Source: Cervus elaphus (lineage: Eukaryota; Chordata; Mammalia; Artiodactyla; Cervidae). From it: a stretch of DNA of 64,000 nt. Where the stretch lies: positions 10,738,235 through 10,802,234 of the forward strand of contig NC_057828.1 of assembly GCF_910594005.1 (NCBI RefSeq). Reading direction: 5' to 3'. The notes below the pieces were generated by a model. The model did not search any database. It saw nothing but the letters and a program-made list of their open reading frames with translations, and was not told the DNA's origin. Below are positions 41,451-52,507 of the stretch, piece after piece. A program made the position numbers and the translations under genes. How positions within the stretch are numbered: position 1 is the first letter of the stretch; the number at the start of each line of letters is the position of its first letter.

Positions 41451-43117
41451 TCACTTTATTGACTACATTAAAGCTTCTGACTGTGTGGATCACAACAAAC
41501 TGTGGAAAATTCTTAAAGAGATAGGAATACCAGACCACCTTACCTGCCTCCTGAGAAATCTGTATGAAGTTCAAGAAACAACAATTCAAACCAGACATGG
41601 AACAATGGACTAGTTCCAAATTGGGAAAGGAGTATGTCAAGGCTGTATATCGTCTCCCTGTTTATTTAACTTCTAAGCAGAGTACATCATGCAAAATGCC
41701 AGGCTGAATGAAGAACAAGCTGGAATCAAGATTTCTGGGAGAAATATTACTAACCTCAGATATGCAGGTGATACTACCCCTATGGCAGAAAGCAAAGAGG
41801 AACTAAAGAGCCTCTTGATAAAAGTGAAAGAGGAGAGTGACAAAGCTGGTTTAAAACTCAACATTCAGAAAACTAAGATCATGGCATCCAGTCCCATCAC
41901 TTCATGACAAATAAATGGAGAAACAATGGAAACAGTGACAGACTCCATTTTCTTAGGCTCCAAAAATCACTGCAGATGGTGACTGCAGCCATGAAATTTT
42001 TTTTCCATTTATTTTTATTAGTTGGAGGCTAATTATTTTACAATATTGTAGTGGTTTTTGCCATACATTGACATGAATCAGCCATGGATTTACATGTATT
42101 CCCCATCCTGATCCCCTCTCCCACCTCCCTCTCCACCTGATCCCAATGGGTCTTCCCAGTGCACCAGCCCTGAGCACTTGTCTCATGCATCCAACCTGGG
42201 CTGGTGATCTGTTTCACCCTTGATAGTATACATGTTTTGATGCTGTTCTCTCAAAACATCCCACCCTCGCCTTCTCCCACAGAGTCCAAAAGTCTGTTCT
42301 GTACATCTGTGACTCTTTTTCTGTTTTGTATATAGGGTTATCGTTACCATCTTTCTAAATTCCATATATATGCATTAGTATACTGTATTGGTCTCTATCT
42401 TTCTGGCTTACTTCACTCTGTATAATGGGCTCCAGTTTCATCCATCTCATTAGAACTGATTCAAATGAATTCTTTTTAATGGCTGAGTAATATTCCATGG
42501 TGTATAGGTACCACAACTTCCTTATCCATTCATCTGCTGATGGACATCTAGGTTGCTTCCATGTCCTGGCTATTATAAACAGTTGCAGCCATGAAATTAA
42601 AAGATGTTTCTTCCTTGGAATAAAAGCTATGACCAACCTAGACAGCATATTAAAAATCAGAGAATTACTTTGCCAACAAAGCTAGTCAAAGCCATGGTTT
42701 TTCCAGTAGTCAGGTATAGATATGAGAGTTGGACCATAAAGAAAGCTGAGCACCAAAGAATTGATGCTTTTGAACTGTGGTGTTGAAGACTTTTGAGAAT
42801 CCCTTGGACTGCAAGGAGATCCAACCAGTCCATCCTAAAGGAAATCAGTCCTGAATATTCACTGGAAGGACTGATGCTGAAGATGAAGTTTCAATACTTT
42901 GGCCACCTGATACTAAGAACTGACTCATTGGAAAAGACTCTGATGCTGGGAAAGATTGAAGGAAGGAGAAGGGGATGACACAGGATGAGATGGTTGGATG
43001 GCATCACCAACTCAATGGACATGAGTTAGAGCAAGTTCCAGGAGTTGGTGATGGACAGTGAAGCCTGGCATGCTGCAGTCCATGGGGTCACAGAGTCAGA
43101 CATTGCTGAGTGACTGA
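41451..43117 (+). mobile_element. BovB LINE with nested L1
   Basis: BovB in plus orientation occupies 41451-41998 and 42584-43117. It covers motif A to the 3' end. A 9-bp target-site duplication ATGCCCTTA (41442-41450, 43118-43126) fixes both ends. The catalytic motif reads Tyr-Ala-Gly-Asp (41761-41772), with the first aspartate replaced, and the frame has stops (for example TGA after CATCACTTCA near 41907). Confidence 0.94.
41999..42583 (-). mobile_element. L1-BT 3' end nested in BovB
   Basis: A 585-bp antisense L1 contains the C-terminal codons of ORF2 (to the IYGI-type C-terminus) and the whole 3' UTR with a T-rich left end. The 15-bp target-site duplication TGCAGCCATGAAATT (41984-41998, 42584-42598) is BovB sequence. 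A minus-strand frame (42355-42648) fuses antisense BovB codons to the L1 ORF2 end by chance. Confidence 0.96.
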
Positions 43118-43126
43118 ATGCCCTTA

Positions 43127-44494
43127 GGAGATCCATATTCCTATTTCCATGTAAAGTAGGAATAAAGAGATTCAGAATGTTTAAGTTTTTCCTAATATCT
43201 CCAAGATCAGGTTTAGGCTCAAAACTACATTTTTTAAGTCAAAAGCCATTGTTTTTCAGTGAAGTCATACTCCCTTAAAAATAAATATTACTAAGGATAA
43301 AAACAAATACCCTACATGATGACTTAAATAACAGCATAAATGACAATATGAAGTTTTTCCTTGATCACTAAAATATCTGACCTGATGTATGATGGAAAAG
43401 CTAGCAGCTTCTTGGCCTTCCATTTGTTAATGATAAATGTGCATTCTATGGAGTGACGATCCAGCAAAAACCAGTATAAGCTCTCTGGTTTGTCTTCCTG
43501 GTGTTCTATGTAACTGAGTATTTAAGAAAAGAGCTTTGTTTATCCCTTTATTTATTATAGCTTAAATGTTGCAAAACATTGTGATCTACACAATCCTACT
43601 GCCAATAAGAAATGAATAATTACCTAGGACTGGGGTTCTAAATAAGACCCATACCAATAAACAGATGTCAGCAGGATGTTGGCTTCAGTTTTTTGCCTGC
43701 AGGAAATCATTAAAAGATAAGCAGAAAATCAAGTCTGCTCCCCTGGTAGCAGAATGTCCATCCTTGGAGGCAGGCACATTTACTTTGTGTAAATCAATCC
43801 TGAAGAGGCAATAAAATAATCTTTTCTGTATTTACTTTAGGCTCTTGAAGCAAAGGAGTTCTGAACAATTCAAACCTGTTTTAGACAATCCCACCCCTTA
43901 GTAAATTTCATGGTTCGGTCTTCCACAATCATGTTGTGGTCTATTCGTGTGCCCTTAATGACTTTCCACTATCTGGAAAGCAGCACTGTATTCCAGCTGT
44001 GCAAGAAGGAGAATTTGTATTCCAGAATGGTTGATGCGCCGGCAGAAAGGCTGACTGAAAGCAGGTGTGCATCATTATGCTTAATACTCAGGACTTTTCT
44101 TTCTTCCATCTTAGCCCCCTAATGATTCTACAAGTTTTTTTTTTTTTTGACTCACAAGTTTGCAAAGGTCTAAATGGCTTAAAGAAGGTGGCTTAATTTT
44201 TTTTCCCCCTCACATTAAATAAAAGCTAAATTTCAGATATTCTTCATAAGAGACTCTTTTTTTTTATTAACATATATTCTAAGTAATGGCAATGAACCAT
44301 TAAGAGTACAGAGTAATGAGTATGGAGTGGTTTTCATGTATCAGCAAGGAGCATAAGACAATACAGAAAAATTATTTTGCTTCAGACAAGATCAAGAATT
44401 ATGTAAGATTTCCACATACAAAAATGAGCAGGGAACCAAGGATTTCTAAAGTTATGAAGCCACACACACTTGCCATTAACAAATTAGCTGTAGA
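43127..44494. other. Unassigned DNA
   Basis: 1.4 kb without recognised repeats. Open frames at 43910-44122 and 44316-44522 are short and unlike any protein I know. Composition around 43560-44120 is somewhat less A+T-rich than the surroundings, so it would be the first place to look for conserved non-coding sequence. Confidence 0.4.
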
Positions 44495-44564
44495 CAGACC
44501 TAGAGACTGTCACACAGAGTGAAGAAAGTCAGAACGAGAAAAACAAATATGTGTTTTCATGCAT

Positions 44565-44640
44565 ATATATATATGTATATATATATATGGAATCTAGAAG
44601 AAACGGTGTGTGTGTGTGTGTGCGCGTGCGCGCGTGCACA
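44565..44640. repeat. (TA)n and (TG/CG)n alternating tract
   Basis: Two alternating purine-pyrimidine runs. One is a TATATATATATGTATATATATATA run (about 44565-44588). The other is a TG run passing into CGCGTGCGCGCGTGCACA (44606-44640). Such tracts can adopt Z-DNA or cruciform forms and mutate quickly. The second also marks the left junction of the nested SINE fragment. Confidence 0.9.
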
Positions 44641-44755
44641 TGCTCAGTCATGACTGACTCCTTGTTACCCTATGGATTGTGTGATCTATGTATTGTAGCC
44701 CCTGCTAGGCTCCTCTGTCCATGAAATATTCCAGGAAAGAATATTCCAGGAAAGA
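44637..44755 (-). mobile_element. Bov-A/Bov-tA body fragment
   Basis: GCTCAGTCATGACTGACTCC, GCTAGGCTCCTCTGTCCATG and ATATTCCAGGAAAGA are read in complement of the SINE body. The last 15 bp are duplicated in tandem (44726-44740, 44741-44755), and an extra TGTGATCTATGTATTGTA sits inside. Truncated on the tRNA side. Confidence 0.75.
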
Positions 44756-45316
44756 CACAGACATAGACAAGGGACACATGGATGCCAAGTGGGGGAAGGT
44801 TGGGACGTTGGGAGACTGGGGCTGACACATATACACGATTATGTATAAAACAGCTCAGTAGTGAGAACCTCCTGTAGAGCTCAGGGAACTGTACTCAGTG
44901 TTCTGTGGTGACCTACACGGGAAGGAAATCCAAAAATGAGGGGATACATGAATATGCAGAGCCAATTCAACGTGCTGCCCAGCAGAAACAAACACGTCAT
45001 TGTAAAGCAACTATATGCCAATAAAAATTCATTTTAAAGAATCTAGTTATGTGTTCACAATTTTTGTTCATAGGTGATGAGTGAATTATTCTTCTAAAGC
45101 TGTGAAATGTCAGGTTTATTTTAATGCACTCTTGAGTTACACAAAAGTTTAAAAATAAAAATGCAGGAATAAAATGTCTTATTTTTATGTTATTAAATGT
45201 ATGCCACTTAGTGCTCAGTCCAAATTGCAATATCACTTGCCAATCATGTTGGTAGTACATATTGAAAATCATATGGGTAAACAATATGTACAATACAAGA
45301 ACGTATACAGACACAC

Positions 45317-45421
45317 TTCCTTCTCCAGGGGATCTTCCCGACCCAGGACTCGAACATGTGTCTGCTGTGTCTCCTACACTGGCAGGCAGGTTCTTTATCA
45401 CTAAGCTACCTGGGAAACCCC
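45317..45421 (-). mobile_element. Bov-tA SINE, head half
   Basis: Complement of the tRNA-like head only: CTTCTCCAGGGGATCTTCCC, then ACTCGAACATGTGTC and TCACTAAGCTACCTGGG. The BovB-derived body is absent. Confidence 0.88.
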
Positions 45422-45958
45422 ACATAGACTGTACTTTCCTTTTTAAACAGAGGAGTAAAGTTTAAAGGAATTACTTTGTTAACATCTGAATGTTTATTCT
45501 CTTAGCTGTTACACACACTGCATTTTTAGATGTTACAAAAGAGAAAGTTTAGGTAAAAGCCTACCTAAATTTAGGTGGTTTCCTACTTTCAGTTTTGTGG
45601 AAAAACAGGTGGGACATCCTAGCCAACTATGCAACACAGTAAAGGCACTGCAGCATGAATCCCAAATTCAAATTAATTTAGTTTCAACGACTCCAATATT
45701 TATGACACCATAAGCAGGCAGATCTGCAGTGTGCTGTCCTCCACAGAGTTATTGCTGACAGAATTTTCCCTCCTTACTGGGAAGATGTAGTGGGTACAAA
45801 GCTGAGATAGATATGGCATCTTGTGTAGTTTTCTCTTTATGATATGAGTAAAATGAATCAGCATGGCTGTAACCTGTTTGGTTGTTATCAATAAGAATTC
45901 CCATAGGTAAAGATATCTACAAACATTATTAAAATAGAAATTGTTTATGCAGTTAGGA
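45422..45958. other. Unassigned DNA
   Basis: Nothing recognised. Confidence 0.4.
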
Positions 45959-46075
45959 ATGAAGTCAGATGGTCATCTCATGCCACACAGCTAAGTGTCA
46001 GACCTAGGATACAAAATCAGGCAGCCAAGCTATAGAATCTACTCTTTTAAGTACAAAATCATAATGTCTTTAGAA
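45959..46075 (-). repeat. MIR SINE remnant
   Basis: CATCTCATGCCACACAGCTAAGTGTCAGACCTAGGATACAAAATCAGGCAG is in the antisense MIR order (cacacagctagtaagtggcagagc..gattcgaacccaggcag). Confidence 0.6.
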
Positions 46076-46127
46076 AACTACATGCTTCTTATCTGGCTGT
46101 ATCAGTTAACTTCTCCTGTCTAATAAA

Positions 46128-46941
46128 TGACCTTGTGGTGGACAGAATCCAGGGTGTTTGAGATTTTGTGTTAATATGATATCCTGCCCTGAGTATACGA
46201 AGGGTCTGTGTCTTGCTCCTAACCAATAGAATGTGGCCAGGGTGATGTGATGTCACTTCCTTGATGATGTTACCTATGGAGGACTTGGTCTTACCACTGG
46301 CAGATTTGCTCTAGATATGCCCCTTGCTGGCTGAGTAAGGAAGTAGCCATGTTGGCAAAGTCCACATGACAAGGAATGTGAGCAACCTCTAGTGGTGGAA
46401 GGCAACCTCCAGCCGAAAGTGGGCAAGAAACTGAGCCCTCTGTCTTGCATTCATGAGGAAACAAATTCTGCCAACAACCTGAGAGTGTCTTAAAGTATAT
46501 TCGTCTCCTCTGACTTACTTCACTCTGTATTACAGTCTTGAGGTCCATCCACTTCTCTATAAATGACTCCATTTTGTTCCTTTTTATGGTTGAGTAATCT
46601 GCCATGGTATCTGTGTAACACATCTTCTTTATCCATTCCTCTGTGGATGGACATTTAGGTTGCTTCCATGTTCTGGCTGTTGTAAATAGTGCTGCCGTGA
46701 ATTTTTGGGTGTATGTGTCTTCTTCAATTATGTTTTTTTTCCTCAGGGTATATGTCCAGTAGTGGAATTGCTGGGTCCAATCCAGCTTCTAGATAAAATC
46801 ACAGCCTTATTGATAGAATTTAAACCTTGAGAGACCCCTAGCAGAGGACCCAGATAAGTCATGCCCTGACTCCTGAGCCGTGAAAACTGAAATAAGCAAT
46901 CTAAGTTTTGCTGTGCTTTGCTCCACAAGAGATAACTAACA
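46128..46941 (+). mobile_element. MLT1-like LTR split by L1
   Basis: The left part (46128-46496) carries ATATGATATCCTGCCCTGAG, GTCTTGCTCCTAACCAATAGAATGTGGCCAG and later MaLR-type segments. The right part (46780-46941) carries CTGACTCCTGAGCCGTGAAAAC and CAAGAGATAACTAACAC. Together they give an ERVL-MaLR LTR of roughly 530 bp. Subfamily not determined. Confidence 0.65.
46497..46779 (-). mobile_element. L1 ORF2 end/3' UTR fragment nested in MLT1-like LTR
   Basis: Antisense L1: CTGACTTACTTCACTCTGTATTAC, ATGGTTGAGTAATCTGCCATGG and GGACATTTAGGTTGCTTCCATG. Codons for the ORF2 C-terminus remain readable with substitutions. There is no poly-T at the left end, so the L1 3' end is missing too. Confidence 0.85.
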
Positions 46942-47330
46942 CAAGTAACTGTGGTTTAAAACAAAAACTATTAATTTAGCTCACAGCTCTGCAGTTTTGC
47001 AATCAGTTTTGATCCCACTAGATAGTTCTGGTCTGTGTGGATTGGTTAAAGTGTCTGTCAGCTGGCAGGTCAGCCACTGAGGGTGTTTCACACAAGACTT
47101 AGGCTGGAATGGCTACCGACTTGGTCCTCTCTCCATGTGTACAGGTTATTCTGGAATTGTTCTCAGGATGGCAGCAGTGTTCTAAGTAAGTTCTTAAGAG
47201 AGCAAAGTAAAATATGCAAGTACTTTTCAGGTCTCTGTGGTGTGACATTGGCTAATGTTCTATTGGCAAAAAACAAGTCACATGGCCAACCAAGACTTAA
47301 GAACTGGGTGACAGACGCCAACCCCTGAGA
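46942..47330 (+). repeat. Ancient mammalian interspersed repeat, family not named
   Basis: GTAACTGTGGTTTAAAACAA, TTTAGCTCACAGCTCTGCAG, GTCAGCTGGCAGGTCAGCC and TCTATTGGCAAAAAACAAGTCACATGGCC occur in the order of a familiar old mammalian repeat, related in layout to the one at 40735-41160. I do not name it. Confidence 0.5.
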
Positions 47331-47394
47331 GAAGAAATGGAAAAGACTGGCTGTGTTTACAAATCACTACACTGGTATTCTCCATCTCTAAGTG

Positions 47395-47500
47395 ACACCA
47401 CAATTCACCCAATTGATGAAGTCTGAATCATCCTTGATTCTTACTTTTTCACTTCCTATTTCACTCTTCTATCTGTGTAACCTAAGCTTAATTGGTTCAT
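47395..47500 (+). repeat. Possible L2 remnant
   Basis: AGTCTGAATCATCCTTGATTCTTACTTTTTCACTTCC resembles the L2 segment usually reading gggagtcatccttgactcctcc. Short and diverged. Confidence 0.4.
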
Positions 47501-47654
47501 TTCTTTCCAACATTATTGCATTTCAGTAGAAATACAAATGACTGGGTTGTAAGCCTCAGTAAAAATGTGCAGGAATAAAACACAGTGTTTGCAGCTTAGG
47601 AAATCTTATGGCCGTTTGTCTGGTGTCTATGGACAAGCATTGAATATAACCTAG

Positions 47655-47962
47655 TCCTCACAGCTCAGTTGGTAAAGAATCCACCTGCAATGCAGGAGAC
47701 CCCGGTTTGACTCCTGGGGTGGGAAGATCTGCTGGAGAAGGGATAGGCTACCCACTCCAGTATTCTTGGGCTTCCCTCATGGCTCAGCTGGTAAAGAATC
47801 TGCCTGCAATGTGGGAGACCTGGGTTCGATCCCTGGGTTGGGAAGATCCCCTGGAGAAGGGAAAGGCTACCCACTCCAGTATTCTGGCCTGGAGAATTCC
47901 ACGGACTATACAGTCCATGAGGTAGCAAAGAGTCGGACATGACTGAGAGACTTTCACTTTTG
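47655..47962 (+). mobile_element. Composite Bov-tA with two tRNA heads
   Basis: The first unit (47655-47768) ends at CCACTCCAGTATTCTTG, directly followed by a complete second unit starting GGGCTTCCCTCATGGCTCAGC (47769 onward) and ending GACTGAGAGACTTTCACTTTTGC. Same design as 25189-25482, which points to a shared dimeric source rather than two chance insertions. Confidence 0.88.
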
Positions 47963-48131
47963 CTATGGGTTTTAGTGTATGTTCCTAAAGTAGCAAAAAA
48001 CTAGGAGTCTCTTAAAGGTCACCAGGAAAACACAAAGTACTAGTTGGGGTTCTCTAAGGCTGAAGTAAAACTTGCTAGAGCATAAAGAACCTCTCACCTG
48101 TTATTTACAGGCTAAATCCAATTTACTCTTT

Positions 48132-48322
48132 GAAAGTGAAAGTTGCTCAATTGTGTCCGACTCTATAACCCCATGGACTATACAGTCCATGGAAACTCTC
48201 AGGCCAGAATACTGGAGTGGGCAGCCTTTTCCTCCTCCAGGGGATCTTCGCAACCCAGGGATCAAAGTCAGGTCTCCCACATTACAGGCAGACTCTACCA
48301 GTTGAGCAACAAGGGAAGCCCA
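48132..48322 (-). mobile_element. Bov-tA SINE
   Basis: Complement orientation, full length, from GAAAGTGAAAGTTGCTCAATTG to ACCAGTTGAGCAACAAGGGAAGCCC. An exact 12-bp target-site duplication AATTTACTCTTT lies at 48120-48131 and 48323-48334. Confidence 0.95.
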
Positions 48323-48334
48323 AATTTACTCTTT

Positions 48335-49009
48335 AACCGGGGTCAAAAAGTATGATCAGCAGAACAAATCTGTACTACTGCCTAATTTTGTAAAACAAAT
48401 GAGTTAAGAAACCTATACAGATTCAATAGGAGAAGACTTCTAATCCCCTTTCAGCAGAGTTGCAAAGATATTGTGGCCATCTTCATTTTACCACAGGAAT
48501 TTTGTGGAATATAATTTAATGGATTCATGGATGTTAATAAATTATGCCCTACCTGCTTAGAAATTATGAACACAGCCTTGGGCAGTCAAGCAGTCAGTGT
48601 GGGAATCCCTGCTGTTTCCATTTTTAGCTCTATGACGGAGGAAGATACATGTCTGTTCTTTACTTTCCCATGGTGGAGCGCATATGCCTGCCTCAGACAT
48701 TTAATTCTGTTATCCTTAGTCTGATCTCTTGCCAAGAAAATGTGGTAGACAGGAAGCTTCTGCATTTAACCAGATTATTCTGATACTTAATATTCTTTTG
48801 ATCTATCAGGTTTTGGATCTAGCCAGAAAAAGGCAAAACCAACTAGACTTCACTATTTGGATTCTTCAAATGATAGGTTGCCTATTTTCTCCTAACACTG
48901 AAGATTTTAAATGTTGTCAAGCAATAGTAAGTAACACTTGTATTTTAATGACATATTGTGTTTTAAAAGCCACAAAGTGATTTTATTTACATAATATCAT
49001 CCACGCTTA
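48335..49009. other. Unassigned DNA
   Basis: No feature recognised; short open frames only. Confidence 0.4.
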
Positions 49010-49350
49010 CAACTGAGGTAGAAGATAGATGGGCCCCTGGGCTGGACAGCTGGTGTTTGTCAAGTGGAGTAAGACTGAAGCTTTGTTCTCACCCAGACAC
49101 TCCAAGGACAAAGCTAGTGGCAGAAGCTGAGCTCTGCTGAAGTAAAAAGATAAGGTGCCTACTCTTGAGGTCAAGGAAAACTTCTCTTCTGCACATGTGT
49201 AGGAAGGCTCCTTGAAGGAAGGGGGTGCCATCCCATAGTAAGTGTGGAGATACTCCCACAGGCCGCTGTGGTGGGATCCATCTTAGCAAAAAGTTGCCCA
49301 AGCATCTTGGGGAGGATCCTAGGACCAGTCAGGTAGGTGTGAGAAAAGAA
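49010..49350. repeat. Possible LTR-like remnant
   Basis: A more balanced-composition block with CTCTTGAGGTCAAGGAAAAC..TTCTGCACATGTGTAGGAAGGC and GAGGATCCTAGGACCAGTCAGG gives the impression of an old ERV LTR, but I cannot identify family, ends or regulatory signals. Confidence 0.3.
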
Positions 49351-49398
49351 ATGTTCCTTCTAATTAGAGAGGATGTCCACATCCTTCTGCCTTGCTTC

Positions 49399-50026
49399 AG
49401 TCTTTTTTTTTTTTTTTAATATATGTTGATTTTTTAGTTTTTGTTTTTTAAAATTTACAATGTTGTGCTGGTTTCTGCCATACAACAAAGTAAATCAGCC
49501 ACAGTTACACTTATATCCCCTTCCTCTTTAGCCTCCCTCCCCTCCCTCCATTCTACTCCTCAAAGCATCACAGCGCACCAGACTGGGCTCCCTGTGGTAT
49601 ACAGCAACTTCTCACCAGCTGTCCATTTACAAATGATAGTGCATATATGCTGATGCTAATTTCTCCATTTGCCCTACTCTCTCCTTCCCCACTGCGTCCA
49701 CAAGTCTGTTCTCTATGTCTGCAGCTCCATTCCTTCCCTGCAAGTAGTTTCATCAATACCACTTTTCTAGATTCCACATATATGTGTTAATATATGATAT
49801 TTGTTTTTCTCTTTCTAATCTACTTCACTCTGTATAACAGGCTCTAGACTTATCCACCTCACTAGAACTGACTCAATTTGTTCTTTTTTATGGTTGAGTA
49901 ATACTCCATTGTATATATGTACCACAACTTCTCTATCCTTTCATCTGTCGACGGACATCTAGGTTGCTTCCACGTCCTGGCTACTGTGAGCAGTGCTGCA
50001 ATGAACACTGGGGTACAGTGAATAAA
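49399..50026 (-). mobile_element. L1 ORF2 end and 3' UTR
   Basis: Antisense L1 with a T-rich left end (49402-49418), CAATGTTGTGCTGGTTTCTGCC, a C-rich tract, CCACTGCGTCCACAAGTCTG, then the ORF2 C-terminus complement (GGTTGAGTAATACTCCATTG, GGACATCTAGGTTGCTTCCAC). A 7-bp repeat TTGCTTC (49392-49398, 50027-50033) is a plausible target-site duplication. Confidence 0.88.
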
Positions 50027-50164
50027 TTGCTTCTCTGTGTGCTCTCTCACTTGTTGTGCTGTGTCTCTAATAATAAGCTTTGTACCTGTTTTTACAGCAT
50101 TTGCTTTCTTGAAATATTCCTGCTTTCACTGGGATAAAGGTCAAGGCCATTCTGCTTCTAGCCT

Positions 50165-50290
50165 CTAGCCCCTGGTGGGTCTAGAAGTTGGGAGTCCTGA
50201 TTTTCACCCAGGCTACCCAGGTTCAATTCCTGGGCAGGGACTGCTCACTGCTGTATCTCTGACATCACAACAACAATTTAAATAAATGAA
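50165..50290 (+). mobile_element. tRNA-derived SINE remnant (CHR-like)
   Basis: CCCCTGGTGGGTCTAGAAGTTGG, GATTTTCACCCAGGCTACCCAG, then the box-B-like GGTTCAATTCCTGGGCAGGG, followed by an ACAACAACAATTTAAATAAATG tail. It fits an older tRNA-type SINE of artiodactyls. Confidence 0.55.
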
Positions 50291-51816
50291 GAGTGGTTAC
50301 TATTTTCTCTCTCTTTTTTTAACATATAAAGAAATCAAACATCAAAAGAAATTAACTTAATTTTTAAAATTCACATTGCTAGGGCATGTTCAGGGCTCAA
50401 ACACAGGCTATAAATTTGAATCACAGGAAAGAAGACAATATTTTTGACATATCACTTACTGAGAAACTTCAACAGGTGTGTAAAGGAGAGAAGGGATCCT
50501 AATGTGTTTAGGGTCCTAATGTGTTTAGGATCCTAAGGGATCCTAAACCTCGAAGTAACATAAATACTGAAAACTGTTATATTTATAAAAACCTAATAAA
50601 CTCATCATGTGAGAGAGTATATTAATATTACCTAATTGTGACTGATCTTTAGGTTGCATTCAACCACTTTATAATTTATTAAGCAACTTCAATGTGCTTA
50701 TTTCTGTATGCACAGAATCTAAAAAAGAAATCTAAGGAACACTCCACCATTGGAAAAAAATAACTTGAAATTCAGAAGTGCTTTGAGTCTCATTATCATT
50801 CTGCTGGTGCAGAGTGTTAATAACAGCATTGAGAAGCGTTACTTTTGCATTAGTATAATTTTCATGTAGATGCCACCATCAAAGTTTACCTAAGTTGACA
50901 AATGACTGCAGCCCACTGCCACACCTGCTGCCTTTTCCCTGACAGCAAAGAGTACTATGCTATTGAACTTTCAAAAGATTAATTTCTATTTTCTGCAATT
51001 ATGAATGACATGGTTAGAGGAGGTTATATGGAGTTGAATCACTGTGATTACTGTTTGCTGGAAATTATACAAATATGTATAAAAGCAAAGTTCGTGAAAA
51101 ATGAAATTAGGTTAGACTTGATTTAACCTAGTGTAATTAATGTTACAACTCAAAGTGTAAATAAAACACCAACATAATAAAATCCAAATCTCAATGTAAA
51201 TATGATTTTATTATGAAGCACAAACAGGATGGCTGTTAACATTTTTACTGTAGCATTACTGTATTTGATATCATTTTTGAGGTATTCTGAAGCACATTAA
51301 AATCCAATCTTGCATGATATATAATTTGAAAATGCTGCTATTTTATTTTTTTCCCTAAGAGCATTGAATTCAAATATGTTAGGCTCATCTTAGAGGCCAA
51401 ATACTTCACCTGAGTTATGATTCAGAAAATAATCATTTGGTTCTGCTAAGCATAAGTTTATGTGATTTAATTTATATTATGGCAATATTAGCAATATCTC
51501 ATTTACTCAGGATATTTGACTATTTAAATCTTAGTTTTGAGATCATTTTTTCTATTAATAATTTACTAAATTTCATCACTAAGTCATACTTCCACTCATT
51601 CTTATATTTGGTACTTTCTTTAGTTCTTTCATATATGACATATTGAAGCAAATGTCAGATGTGTATTTATATGTTTTATATCCTCACATGTGACAAAAAA
51701 TGTTTAAATGTATGAAAGAGGCAAACACTCTAGGTTAGATTTAAAACAGTGCAATTATGAAGAAAAATTTAAGCATTTTCATATAAGAAAGGCAATGCAA
51801 AAGAATGCATACATAC
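50291..51816. other. Unassigned A+T-rich DNA with small tandem cluster
   Basis: Mostly featureless. At 50497-50530 a 17-bp unit TCCTAATGTGTTTAGGR is repeated twice, followed by two further TCCTAA-starting pieces (to about 50550) and including the palindrome TTAGGATCCTAA. Confidence 0.5.
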
Positions 51817-51817
51817 C

Positions 51818-52480
51818 AGTTCAGTTCACTCGCTCAGCCATGTCTGACTCTTTGCCACCCCATGGACTACAGCAAGCCAGACTTCCATGTTCATCACCAC
51901 TCCAGGAGCTCACTGAAACTCAAGTCCATCAAGTCGGTGATGCCCACCCACCATCTCATTCTGTCTCCCCCTTCTCCTGTCTTCAATCTTTACCAGCATC
52001 AGAGTCTTTCCCAATGAGTCAGTTCTTCACATCAGGTGGCCAAAGTATTGAAACTTCAGTTTCAGCATCAGTCCTTCCAATGAATATTCAGGACTGATCT
52101 CCTTTAGGACGGACTGGCTGGATCTCCTTGCAGTCCAAGGGACTCTCAAGACTTCTCCAACACCACAGTTCAGCAGCATCAGTTCTTCAGCACTCAGCTT
52201 TCTTTACGGTCCACTCTCATATCCATACATGACTAATGGAAAAACCATAGCTTTGACTATATGGGCCTTTGTTGGCAAAGTAATGTCTCTACTTTCTGAT
52301 ATGCTGTCTAGGTTGGTCATAGCTTTTCTTCCAAAGAGCAAGCACCTTTAAATTTTATGGCTGCAGCCACTACCTGCAGTGATTTTGGAGCCCAAGAAAA
52401 CAGTCTCTCACTGTTTACATTGTTTCCACATCTATTTGCCATGAAGTTATGGGGCTGGATGCCATGATCTTAGTTTTTTA
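51818..52480 (-). mobile_element. BovB LINE, 5'-truncated
   Basis: Complement of the BovB 3' 0.66 kb: CAGTTCAGTTCACTCGCTCAG tail, TGGCCAAAGTATTGAAACTTC, CACATCCATACATGACTA-like block, and GATGCCATGATCTTAGTTTTTT at the 5' end. The 129-codon plus-strand frame (51708-52097) is an antisense shadow. Confidence 0.94.
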
Positions 52481-52507
52481 ATAAGTATATACTTAATTAT
52501 ATATAAA

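Larger units (their letters stand above)
44496..45039 (+). mobile_element. Older L1 3' end with nested SINE piece
   Basis: Same type as 5868-6292: CACACAGAGTGAAGAAAGTCAGAA, GGAATCTAGAAGAAACGG, then interruption (about 44605-44755), and GACATAGACAAGGGACACATGG, TCTGTGGTGACCTACACGGG and CTATATGCCAATAAAAATTC. No target-site duplication was found. Confidence 0.85.
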
